Assembly (NCBI GenBank): GCA_964035575.1 | Contig: OZ037902.1 | Location: forward strand, 310,001-374,000 | Direction of reading: 5' to 3' | DNA from: Rhynchopus sp. YZ270_cl-10 | Taxonomy: Eukaryota; Euglenozoa; Diplonemea; Diplonemida; Diplonemidae | DNA length: 64,000 nt | Part shown: piece by piece, positions 54,187-63,398 of the stretch | Position numbering within the stretch: position 1 is the stretch's first letter | Layout of the letters: the number at the start of each line of letters is the position of its first letter | Notes under the pieces: model-generated | Seen by the model: the letters and a program-made list of their open reading frames with translations, nothing else | Told to the model about the DNA's origin: nothing | Databases searched by the model: none | Program-made: the position numbers and the translations under genes

Positions 54187-55831
54187 TTACGCATCGTCCA
54201 TTAGAGACAGTTTGACCTTGCCGTCTGCACCTTCCTTGAAGGAAGGCTGGCCAAGGTACGGACACGAGGCGCAACGGAAAGCATCGCCCATGGTACAACT
54301 GCCGCATCTGTGTGTTGGTTATTGTTTTTTTAAATACACTACAAGCGTAGATTAAAAGGAGAAATAGTTCTCCGATACAGTAGCCAATCACCCCAGGGTA
54401 ATTGAGCAATCAATGAAAACCCCTTTTTTCCTATCAGAATGTTTGGTTATTTTCCTCCTTTGAGTGCTAGGGGGGAAATTGAAAGATAAGGGCTGTGAGT
54501 GTCAGATGGAGAGAGAAAAATTAACGATACCCTTGGAACGCCGGCATTGCGTCTCCCTCGGCGACAGAAATCTTCTCAACAGGGGCGACCTTCTTCTGTG
54601 CAGCGTCGGAGGAGGCACGGAAGGTCTGTTCCTCTTCAGCTCTGTTTGTTTGTTTTTTATTTTTTCACGGTATGGTCGCGATCGCGCGCCATGAGACTGC
54701 GATCGCGCGCGATCTGGGGAAAATCGCGATCGCGCAAAAAATAGCGCGATCGCGTGCGATCGCGCGATCGCTCGACGGTGAACCCAACATGCCTTCGCTG
54801 GTTATTGCCTCATAGGGAAAAGGACTCTCAATTTTTATTTTTTTGCCCTATGTAGGCCTAATTTCGACGATTTGAGGCTATTGAAAGCAAAATTTGGCAC
54901 TTTTGAGCTTCTGTGGGGGTCTAAAACGCGGGTTTCCGCAGCCGATTTTTCGTGGTTTTTACCAAAGACAAGTCGATTTTTGACCAATTTTTCACAAAAA
55001 AAAAAAAAATTTTTTTTTTTTTTGTGAAGGAAATCGCTCAGAAAATTGGCTATGTACGTGTTCTAGCTACTACATACCACCGGTATGACCAAAATGACCG
55101 TATTTTGGCTGAAATTTCGACTTGACAATTTTTTTCTCGATTTGGTCAATCCAAGGTTTTCTTGAACGGTACTTTCAAGCGATACTTCGTTATGTCATTG
55201 GGGGGGACCCTTGACTCTGGCACTCTGGGTGTACCTGTGTACCCCCAGTGCCAGAGTCAGGCGCAGGCCACCGTGTATCGCTCTTTGGTTTTTTTGCCCA
55301 CAAAAAATTTTTTTCCTGCACAAAAAAAAATTTTCCCCCACAAAAAAAATTTTTTCCCCAGGGCGATTTCCGCGATCGCGCGCGATCGCCACTTTTTCGT
55401 GTGTGCGATCGCGACAATTTTTGCGCGATCGCGCGATCGCGATCGCGTGCGATCGCGGTCTCATGGCGCGCGATCGCCACCATACCGTGTTTTTTGAGAT
55501 TTTTCCCCACTGCCACAGGGCATCACCACTGTAACATTTTTACGGCACATATTTTTTTACGATTACTGGGGTGGCTGAAGGGGGGTGATTCGCACTTCTT
55601 GCGTACTTTGTGGACCCCCCATTCAACAGTATGGTATATATTTTGCACATACCTGCCACAGGTGCAGTTGTCACAAGCCTTCTTCCGGGTGCGGCATTCA
55701 TCAGCAACCTCAGCAACTTTGACCTTTTTGTCCTCTTCTGTCAGAAGCTCATCCTCTCCAAGCACGTCGTCTTCACTGACCTTTACTGCCTTGCGCGTCT
55801 TCAGGCTGAACGTCTGAGTGGAAATCGACAT
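54187..55831 (-). CDS. DRE2: Dre2/anamorsin (CIAPIN1) Fe-S domain protein, two exons
   Basis: Exon 1 (55653-55831) encodes 59 residues, from [10 protein letters not shown] through [14 protein letters not shown] to [14 protein letters not shown]. Exon 2 (54187-54307) encodes [20 protein letters not shown], then [19 protein letters not shown] and the stop. The donor CAG|GTATGT and acceptor CACACAG|A are canonical, and the phases (two bases plus one) fit exactly, giving a 99-residue protein with one Arg at the join. The motifs are the C-x6-C-x2-C-x-C cluster and the twin CX2C cluster of Dre2/anamorsin. With Tah18 that protein supplies electrons to cytosolic iron-sulfur assembly. The usual ~170-residue methyltransferase-like N-terminus is not seen, and the linker between the clusters is much shorter than usual, so upstream exons or a middle exon may be missing from this model. 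A possible acceptor (CACACGACAG) lies 20-odd bases upstream of the exon 1 ATG. Confidence 0.82.
54341..54446 (-). repeat. SINE-like repeat, reversed copy inside the Dre2 intron
   Basis: The family at 21996 appears here in inverse orientation (plus strand: AAGGAGAAATAGTTCTCCGA, CAATCACCCCAGGGTAATTG, GAGCAATCAATGAAAA). Confidence 0.75.
54666..55489. mobile_element. GCGATCGC-rich foldback element in the Dre2 intron
   Basis: The ends are inverted copies: CACGGTATGGTCGCGATCGC at the left and its near mirror ending CACCATACCGTG at the right, extending about 100 bp inwards through GCGCCATGAGAC and many GCGATCGC palindromes. The interior is A/T-rich and has its own hairpin at 55210-55258 (GACTCTGGCACT / AGTGCCAGAGTC). 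It is non-coding. Flanking T runs hide any target duplication. Confidence 0.75.
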
Positions 55832-56040
55832 AATCTGGTCTCTCAGTTGTCCTGTCGTGTGAATAAATAAAAAGTTGATATGTGCAAACGCCTCTGAATA
55901 ATACAATGCATGCACTAAAGGGAAAACGGTGGTCATGTGTCCTCCTTGCGTCGAGCAACCCATGAGAGAACCCAACAAGTCCAGCGCGTATAAAGTTGAC
56001 TTGAAATACAGAGCCCTCTCGTGAACAGTGTACCTTACTA
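55832..56040. other. 5' flank of the Dre2 gene with repeat copies
   Basis: It contains an AAGTTGATATGTGCAAACGC copy (55869) and a GAAATACAGAGCCCTCTCGT copy (56002). No further Dre2 exon could be recognised. Confidence 0.4.
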
Positions 56041-56141
56041 TAGATGGAACGCCCATATGGGCAATATGGGCGCCCATATTGCCCATATCCTGCTTTTTGG
56101 GGTGCCCATATTAGCAGCTGCCCATATGGGCGTTCCATCTA
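56041..56141. mobile_element. 101-bp MITE with 23-bp perfect inverted ends
   Basis: The ends TAGATGGAACGCCCATATGG and their inverse CCATATGGGCGTTCCATCTA are perfect over 23 bp. CCTTACTA occurs directly before the element (56033-56040) and two bases after it (56144-56151), which looks like an 8-bp target duplication. It is inserted within a GACAGTGTACC repeat copy. Confidence 0.8.
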
Positions 56142-56731
56142 TGCCTTACTATAAAACATCGCAGGAATAACGAAGGGTGCTTAGGACTCTGAAATGCTAA
56201 GTAGGGGTTGTTGCAGGGCTCCCCCATGAGTTTCTCCCCTTCTTGGGAAAGAAAAAAGGCCAACCGTTTAAAGGTGTCAAATTAGGGGGGGAGGGGGGAG
56301 GGGAGGAGATCGTTGAACATCTAAAGGGAAGGGGGTTTAAAAATGGGGAGAGCGGGAAATAATTGGGCTAAAGAGGTGGCTAAGCTTCTCTGAGCCACCT
56401 CTTAAGGGAAAAGGATTTACCCCCGCCCTCCCGCGACCACGGGAGGGCGGGATGTAGTTTTTTTTTTTTTTGTGACCCGACCAGGTCGCTTTCCGAACCC
56501 AATGTAGTGACTCAGCAGCTCTTCCATGGGTGCCTGAGCAAAAAAAAAAGGGGGGCGTAACGGTGCATATGGCGTATATACCATAGGCAGTCAAAACAAA
56601 GGTGTCTTGAAATACAAAGCCCTCTCATGACAGTGTACCTCCCACACACGAACAAAACATCCCACTCTTCAGCTACCCACAACTGCTTTTTTTTTCCCCT
56701 ATCAACACACTCACCTTTTTTTTTTTCAACC
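56142..56731. other. Intergenic region, no gene
   Basis: AAGAGGTGGCT / AGCCACCTCTT forms a hairpin near 56370-56403. A CCCTCTCATGACAGTGTACC repeat copy lies at 56606-56645. No gene is seen. Confidence 0.45.
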
Positions 56732-58060
56732 TCACCCAGAGCTCTCACTCTCACTCTCGCTCTCACTCTCGCTGCTCTCTTCCTCCTCATCCTCATCGTC
56801 CATCACCTCTTGGGCCTTGCGCAGTACCTTACGCATCTGCTCGCTTACGTTGTAGTCTGCATTCTTTATTTTGCCTTTGAGCAACAACGGTGCTAATGGG
56901 AAGAGCGACGCTGCCACGTTATCCTTCCCCTTCTTTGTATTCGCTAGGAGTGCTTGCAGACGCGTCTTCGTGACAGTGTAGACGTTGACCTTCATGGTTG
57001 CATGAATATGGGAGAATTTGTGGACAACCTCCCCTGCATGCTGTGGGTCGTCAATTTTGCTCCATTTGAACTGTGTTTTGAGGAGAGTGTTCAGCGACGA
57101 TGTGTCGTTTATTTTGCGTTTCTTGACACCTTCCGACACAGCCGAGACAACGTTTGGGCATTCATACATCCCTGCCAACAGCCCTTCCCCCTCTCTCCGT
57201 GTCATCAGGACCCTATCCCCATCCGTTATCACCGCCACCGACCAATTCTCCTCCCGCACCCCTGCCTTCTTTTTCGGCAGCGGAAACCTTCCTTCGATGT
57301 CCTCAATCTCCCCGGATGCTTTCCACCGTTTCGCGGTGCACCCCTTCGATAAAGGGCATTTCGAGCAGTCTGGAGACATTGGAGTACAAATGGTCGCACC
57401 AATATCCATCAACCCCTGATTAAAATCCCCTGGAGAGCTACAATTTTCCAACACCGATGCGCAAATCAACCGAATTCTTTTCATTGAAGAGGCCTCCGTT
57501 GGCTGCACACCTTCCAATGCGAGATACCGCGACATTACACGAATATGGTTTCCATCAACCGACGGCGCCTTTTGATGACCTGCAATCGACGCAATAGCTC
57601 CAGCAGTGTAATCTCCAATTCCCGGTATTTTGAGCAGGTCTTTGACACTCTTTGTAGGTATCAAGCCACGATGCGTCTTCTCAACGTACTGCGCACCCTT
57701 CAACAGATACCCTGCACGCCGGTAATACCCAAGCCCACTCCACAGCTCCTTCACCCGATCCTCTGAACTGCGTGACAGTGCTGTCACGTTGGGGTACTCC
57801 TGCATCCACCTCGCGTAGTATGGCCGGACAGCCTCCACCTTTGTCTGTTGAAGCATGATCTCGCTGACCCAAACACCATAGGGTGTGGGCTTTGTCCTCC
57901 AGGGAAGCTCTCTCCTGTGTTCACGGTACCATGTTTCAACAAGCGAGGCGGTGTTATCCGGTGCAGTAACCTCGGCAGCGGGGGCAGACGCTGTCGACGC
58001 AGGGGTAGTAGCTTTGCGCTTTGCTGTCCGCGTGGCGGTGACGGTGCGGGTTCTGCTCAT
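56732..58060 (-). CDS. MUTYH: Adenine DNA glycosylase, MutY/MUTYH type
   Basis: This 442-residue enzyme removes adenine mispaired with 8-oxoguanine in base excision repair. After a basic, Ala/Thr-rich N-terminus (1-38, a possible nuclear or organelle signal) comes the catalytic domain: ELPWR (51-55), SEIMLQQTKV with the catalytic Glu67, the helix-hairpin-helix LLKIPGIGDYTAGAIASIA (142-160), and SVDGNHIRV with the catalytic Asp169. The [4Fe-4S] cluster ligands Cys225, Cys232, Cys235 and Cys241 have the C-x6-C-x2-C-x5-C spacing of the family. Residues ~265-405 correspond to the NUDIX-like 8-oxoguanine recognition domain (ENWSVAVITDGDRVLMTRRE, then GLLAGMYECPNV, then VVHKFSHIHATMKV). The C-terminus is a tail of Asp/Glu and Ser-Glu repeats, which is unusual. 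Length fits the family. No intron is needed. The start is the first ATG of the frame. Confidence 0.95.
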   Translation of the reverse strand: MSRTRTVTATRTAKRKATTPASTASAPAAEVTAPDNTASLVETWYREHRRELPWRTKPTPYGVWVSEIMLQQTKVEAVRPYYARWMQEYPNVTALSRSSEDRVKELWSGLGYYRRAGYLLKGAQYVEKTHRGLIPTKSVKDLLKIPGIGDYTAGAIASIAGHQKAPSVDGNHIRVMSRYLALEGVQPTEASSMKRIRLICASVLENCSSPGDFNQGLMDIGATICTPMSPDCSKCPLSKGCTAKRWKASGEIEDIEGRFPLPKKKAGVREENWSVAVITDGDRVLMTRREGEGLLAGMYECPNVVSAVSEGVKKRKINDTSSLNTLLKTQFKWSKIDDPQHAGEVVHKFSHIHATMKVNVYTVTKTRLQALLANTKKGKDNVAASLFPLAPLLLKGKIKNADYNVSEQMRKVLRKAQEVMDDEDEEEESSESESESESESSG

Positions 58061-58207
58061 GGTTTTGGGGTTGAGGAAGTGGGTGGATGAATGCGGGGAG
58101 GGAGGAGAGAAAGGGGGGGAGATCTCTTGCCCCTGTGGTTGGTGATGAGGGTTATTGAGTTATGGAGGGGGAGGGAAATCGTGTGGATTTGTATTGTGGA
58201 GACACAA
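58061..58207. other. 5' flank of the MUTYH gene
   Basis: Pyrimidine-rich on the coding strand directly upstream of the start; no defined promoter motif is visible. Confidence 0.35.
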
Positions 58208-58330
58208 TTGGGTGATCTATGATTTGTCTCCGTGAGACACATAACAGGCTGGGAGAGCTTGTGAGAGTTCTGTGAGAGCTTACTGAGAGCTAGTGAAAAA
58301 AAAATCTCTCCCCGTTCATAGATCACCCAA
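58208..58330. mobile_element. MITE-like element upstream of MUTYH
   Basis: The perfect 15-bp inverted ends TTGGGTGATCTATGA and TCATAGATCACCCAA enclose a 93-bp core with repeated GAGAGCT motifs. It lies ~150 bp upstream of the MUTYH start, so it may affect that promoter. Confidence 0.7.
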
Positions 58331-59466
58331 TAATATATTATACCAAAGTGTTGGGATCGTTGTGAACGTCAATTAAAACAAATAGGCGTAAAGAAATAAC
58401 AGAGGTCTGAAATCTAAAAGAGGTGATATTTTTTCTTTTCTTTTTTGGTTGGTGACAGTTTATGATGTGCTTCAACGTCAACGAAAGACAAGAAAATCGA
58501 GAAAAAAAAATTGAAAGCGAAGAAAAGCGAACTGGGGGAGAGAGAGAGGGAGGGAATAGGGGAGCGTTCTTTTGAGAGTGCAAAGGAGGTAAAGATGTTT
58601 CCCCCCAGGACACTGTCAAAATGGAGTACAATATTATAAAAACGAAGAGGGAGGAAAAGGTTGGCAAGATGACGTTCGCTCAGTCACCAAAATTGAGGAT
58701 CCGCAGAATAGGCAAAACAATGTTCCACCCTTTGGACCAATGCCTGGGAAAGCCGATGGGGTCAGTGCCTCCCAAACAATCGGTACCTCCTGCCGATTGA
58801 CTCATAGCATATGGGACTCACGCATGCACAAACTTGACTCGTTGGGGTAGGAAATACAAAGCCACATCACAGTGCATCTTTGGTGCATGACCGGCGGTGC
58901 ACTGTGGGTGGACCCCCAACCATGCAAGGTTACATCCATTTCGAGGTGTTCATCTGCACAACAGAAAGGTTGAAAAGTGCAAACATCTCACCGGACACAA
59001 CTCCGGCGGACGCAGGCATTTTGATATAAAATAAAACAGCGAAAAAAAAAAGCGAGGTAAACTGGTGCATGGGACACCAAAAACACAGATGCACTGTGGA
59101 TGATATTAAAAAAGGCAAAGGGGGATTGTGACACTGATACAACAGATCGCACAATTGGAGGCCAGGGTGGTGGGAATGGGAGAGGTTCTCTGCGGTGATT
59201 TAGATTCGTATATGCTTTTCAATTCAGGAGAAGAGAAAGCGTGGGAGTGTTCCCTTCTTGGGTTAAAAAGTGTTGGGATAAGGGGGAAAAAAAAGACAGT
59301 GCAAAGGGAGTAATAGGGGGTAATTGATACACATTTTTTTGGAAAATAATAAAATTCGTTTGTGTTCCATTAACAATGGTAACAAAAAAGCAAAATCTTT
59401 GGCTGTAGCGCTACAGACTAGGATACGCCACTACCCACTGGTACACACCCCTTTGAACAGAAGCGA
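58331..59466. other. Intergenic region with repeat copies
   Basis: A GACAGTGTACC-family copy lies at 58851-58957 and a GGTTGAAAAGTGCAAAC copy at 58965. A CAATCGG/CCGATTG hairpin is near 58780. No gene is seen. Confidence 0.45.
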
Positions 59467-59573
59467 GACCAAAGGATCGTTTAGGCCCTGCTTTCACACC
59501 GAGGATCGGTACTGAAGATCATGTATCGAGCAAGCTTTTCCCCTTATGCTCTACGTGAGATTTCTGTTCCATT
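59467..59573 (-). pseudogene. Large-subunit rRNA fragment (eukaryotic type, domain V)
   Basis: Read on the minus strand, this ~107-base segment begins GGAACAGAAATCTCACGTAG, passes through AAGGGGAAAAGC and a TTCAGT element, and ends GTGTGAAAGCAGGGCCTAAA plus CGATCCTTTGGTC. Eukaryotic 25S/28S rRNA has GAACAGAAATCTC...GTAGAACAAAAGGGTAAAAG...TTTTCAGT...GTGAAAGTGTGGCCTA..CGATCCTTTAGTC in the same order near the peptidyl-transferase centre. The sequence downstream diverges and the flanks are not rRNA, so it looks like a dispersed, mutated fragment. Confidence 0.75.
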
Positions 59574-60617
59574 ACTGTGGAAGATAGTATCATGTTTACA
59601 TCGGTAGGCTACAGTGAAGAAGAACAACAACAAAATAAGAGAAGTCGAAAAAGTGCAAAACGCCTCACAATCGGCGGGAAAATGGGGGGAGAAGAAGACG
59701 ACCAAACCGCGTTGTGTCGGAGGATGTTGAGTAATAAATGAAGTGAAAGCAAAACTGTGGTTGTGGTGGGGGTGCTAAAGTAAAGACAAATCAGGGAGAG
59801 GTGGGGGTAAGGGTGGACGTGGGAATGGTGCGTTTTACTTGTGAAAATGACCAAATTCCCAGAAGATAAAACTTTTCTTATGTCAACAATCGCCTCCAAA
59901 CATAGGTATCTCCCCAAATTTGTAAGCTTTTGTACTTAAAAATGATGCAGACACAGATCATCCACGATTAAGAAGCTCATTTAAAAATTGTTGATTTTTT
60001 TGGTTTTCTGTCGCAGTATGTATACGTACCACTGTGTGGTTCACCATGTGGACCACTAATACAACCAAATCTTACTTCTTTCAAAGCTTCGTTTACGTGG
60101 GCAGACGAGAGAACAGGAAAGCGAAGAAGAGACCCCGAAAGACGGGGGGAGGAAAAATGCTTTTTATTATTATTATTATTATTAGTAAGATGGCCCTTGG
60201 ACCCCACCTATACCAAATAAAAGAGGCAACCTTGGGTGTGCACTACATTTATCCCAGCGGTTAAGGGGGATCGAAAGATCGTTTGTATGTTGAAAAAATT
60301 GGCTGGTTCTCTCTGTATTGCTTTGGCTTTTGTTTTTTTGCAGCGGTTAAGGGGGAACCAACTTGAGGTGGGCATCATTTTGAGTATTAAAGAGAGTAGT
60401 TGAAACGTGCTAAAACGCACCTCAGTCGAGCTCATGCGAAAGGTGAGACGTGAGTGGTCCGCACCGTAAGAGAACGGAGGCGGTTCAAAACCGGCAAGCC
60501 ATGCGACCTCTTTATACCCCAGCCTATACGGCCGGCTATAATCAATAAAGTGGGAAGCAAGCAAAAAAAAAAATTCATTGGGGCAAAAAATACAGTGCTT
60601 TGTTTGCAAACATGAGA
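59574..60617. other. Intergenic region, no gene
   Basis: Contains an AAGTGCAAAACGCCTCAC copy (59648), an ATT microsatellite (60165-60183) and a GTTGAAACGTGCTAAAACGC copy (60398-60440). No gene is seen. Confidence 0.4.
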
Positions 60618-60684
60618 CCACCTGATTTTGACTCGAGTTTGGCGGTGTCAGGCGGAAGTTGCTACTGAGCCAAAACCAGGTGGC
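60618..60684. mobile_element. MITE-like palindrome, ACCACCTGATTTTG termini
   Basis: The ends ACCACCTGATTTTG and CAAAACCAGGTGGC match the family at 21870 and 43806, with an unrelated middle. Confidence 0.55.
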
Positions 60685-62112
60685 GAAACAAAGAATAAAG
60701 GGAGGGGTATGGTAAAAAGTTGGGGAAAAGAGATGGTAGGTGGGAATGGTTCTCTCTGGTTTGCTCTGGAGTTCTGTTTCTTTTTTTGGCGGGAACAGGG
60801 GGGAAAAGGTTGTACCCAATAGCTTCAAAGGATGTTGAACATATTGTGAGCTTTTTTGTGAGCTTTCAGGCTTCTTATCTGCAGATTTAAAAAGGAGAAA
60901 AGGTGGAATAAAAGAGAAGTTGAAACGTGCTGAAACACATCTCATTCGATGTAAAGGTCCGTACCGTGATCTCTTTATACTCTAGCCTTTTTTAAGGGTC
61001 AAAGCAACTAATATGATTTTACACAGTGTTACCGTGGGAGCATATAAAAAGGTTGGGTACAGATGCTCCTCAGCCTCTATTCTGAGAAAAGAAACCTTGA
61101 AGCTGAATGGGCCTCTCGTGCACACACACACACACACATTGGGGCCATATTCTGAGCAAGAATTACCCCTACTAGTTATCAAACACACACACACACATAT
61201 ATTTACGACACTATCGTTATCACGCTGGTATACGCTGGGTTTGGAAGATTGGCTTGTCTCTTCGTCGAAAAAGGTGAAGTTAATAGCACAAAACGCCTTT
61301 GGGACGCAGGACACTCCGCGGGAAGGAAAAGAATAACCCCCGGGGTGCTTTTGAGTGATTGCTTTGACAAAAATAATGATAAATTTGACGGGGTCAGAGT
61401 GGAATATAGACATTATTATTTTGTGACGCATTCTAAGAATTCGGCCAGGCTACCATGTATAAGGGGAGTCGCTGTTTTTTATTTTTTTTTCCCGGATTTT
61501 TTTTTTGTTGATCGCAAAACAACTCTCTCCCTTCTGGTTATTCAAGTTTTCATTCCAAGGGTTTTCCTCTCATGTTAGGTAATGGAAGCCAAAATGGAAG
61601 TTGAAGGTGGAAAAATGCCTGGGGGAAAAGGAAAAAAAAAACAAGGGTTCGGTGGAGCTCATCCTCGGGGGTGCACACTAAAAACCAAGCTTTCAAAAAA
61701 ATAAAATAAAAACGCACAGAAAAGAAAAATCGTAATTGTGGGGAAGAGAGGAGCACATTTAAGAAAACCCACGACAATAATATGGGTTTCTTGTCTGGTT
61801 TATTATCACATTTCATGTAAGGAAAGAAAGGGGGAAAAAAAGAGTGAAATGACATTAGCCTTTCACGAGAAAAAGAGAATAAAAAAACACTTACATTTTT
61901 TTTAGGACATCGTTAAAATAAAACCCCTCTCAGACCCTCAGAGGTAGGCAGACGCCCACATCTGGCGCACATTCATTCCATTTGCATGATAGAACGGATA
62001 AAGTGAGTAAGATGAACCTAAGTTTCTTGTGACCAGCCATCTTAAAATGAAAGAAGGAAAAGTTGCTTCATATACTAACTATTCTACTGAATAGAAGGTA
62101 TACTAGAAAGAA
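60685..62112. other. Intergenic region with repeats
   Basis: Copies of the dispersed hairpins lie at 60918 (GTTGAAACGTGCTGAAAC), 61096 and 61273-61355. CA microsatellites are at 61119-61136 and 61182-61198. No gene is seen. Confidence 0.4.
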
Positions 62113-62201
62113 AAGTTGAAAGTGCAAAAAAAACGTCTCACTTCATCGGCGGACGCAGGGCACTGGTTCTCCGCGGGTTATCGCACACCCCAGAGAGCAC
62201 T
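62113..62201 (+). repeat. GTTGAAAGTGC hairpin repeat, full copy
   Basis: Same family as 26808-26896: AAGTTGAAAGTGC, then GGCGGACGCAGGGCACTGG, CTCCGCGGGTTATCG and a closing CCCCAGAGAG. Confidence 0.65.
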
Positions 62202-63227
62202 TCATTAATATGCACACGAGAAATAATAACACCGGTGTGTCACGTTTTTTTTTTTTTGTGAACACATCCATTGTTTGCTTTATTTTTGTGTCAATCTGTA
62301 AACATACAGTGATTTGCGCACTGTTTCTTCTTCTGGAGAACGTAACCACGATAGTAAAAGAAGTTGAGAACGTGACAAGACACAACCTCGTGTATGCAGG
62401 CACGCACCACCTCCACTAAGAAGTCTATGAACAGGCCTATGTATGACGAACGCATCTCTCTCGTGCACCCATCGTACAAAGGAAACGGGGGGGGGGATGC
62501 TAGTATGGTTTTGCTTGGTTTTGCTTGAGTAATGGGTGGGGGTGTGGGTGTTGTTTTGTTCTCAAGATTCCTCTTATCCTCTGACCCTTTAAAAAGAACC
62601 CTGTGCAGCTAGGGGTTCTTAGTTGCCGAAAGAGAAGCGGGTGGGGGAGGGGGGGAAAGGGGGGGAAAGATGGATGTGCTTCTCGTGCACACACACACAT
62701 ATCTTGGTAAAAGAAAAAAAAAAGTGTTGACTTCAAATACGACAGCCCGCTCGTGACAGTGTGCCTTGGTGTATGATGACTGGCTGTATCGGGGTGGACC
62801 TCAACCATGCAAGTCGTACATCCATTTCGTGGTTTACATCTGGGGGAAAAAAATGCATTTTGCAAGGGAAAATAACGCAGGAAAGGAAGGTTGTGAATTT
62901 TGCCTTTATTTTCTGGGGGGAAAAAAAATCTATCTTTTTCGGTCGGGCTACAGTTCTTAAAGTGATCGTAGCTCGCCCGATTTGGGCGGTGCTTTTTTGC
63001 TGCAAAATCCGCAAGAAGGAGACAGGCCAACGTTCAGCAAAAGTGTTGGGGGGGGGGGGGTGGCTGAAGGGGTGGTTCGCACTTCTTGAGTGCTTTGTAC
63101 ACCCGATATGCTGTTACTGCATATAATGGAGGGAGGGGGAAAACGGGGGGGTTAGTGGTGGCTGTAGTGTGATAATTGCCCATCACAATACGGCCACGAC
63201 TAGGGGTGGTGTTTGGCACAAAGTGTC
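62202..63227. other. Intergenic region with repeat copies
   Basis: A GGATGTGCTTCTCGTGCAC hairpin lies at 62672-62692. A full GACAGTGTACC-family copy (62727-62842) ends in TACATCCATTTCGTGGTTTA. No gene is seen. Confidence 0.5.
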
Positions 63228-63278
63228 ACCCTGCTGCAGGTCGCTCTGTCTCGCGCGACAGAGCGACTGCAGCAGGGT
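63228..63278. repeat. Long near-perfect hairpin
   Basis: ACCCTGCTGCAGGTCGCTCT pairs with AGAGCGACTGCAGCAGGGT (one unpaired base) around a short GTCTCGCGCGAC tip. Confidence 0.8.
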
Positions 63279-63310
63279 GTAAAGAAAAAAGAAGAAACAC
63301 CAAAAAAAAA

Positions 63311-63398
63311 GTTGCCTAATACAAAGCCCTCTCGTGACAGTGTACCTTTGGTATATGACCGGCCGTACCAGGATGGACCCCACAACCATGCAGTCCTA
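63311..63398 (+). repeat. GACAGTGTACC family, full copy
   Basis: Runs TACAAAGCCCTCTCGTGACA, GTGTACCTTTGGTATATGAC, CGGCCGTACCAGGATGGACC and ends AACCATGCAGTCC. Confidence 0.65.

Noticed and set aside
54666-55489. Bacterial (cyanobacterial) contamination suggested by GCGATCGC
   Set aside because: The motif is confined to the inverted ends of one element within a eukaryotic intron. The surroundings are eukaryotic.
60398-60540. Possible tRNA gene (GGCGGTTCAAAACCGGC resembles a T arm)
   Set aside because: I could not fold an acceptor stem, D arm and anticodon arm around it. At most it is a tRNA-derived repeat remnant.
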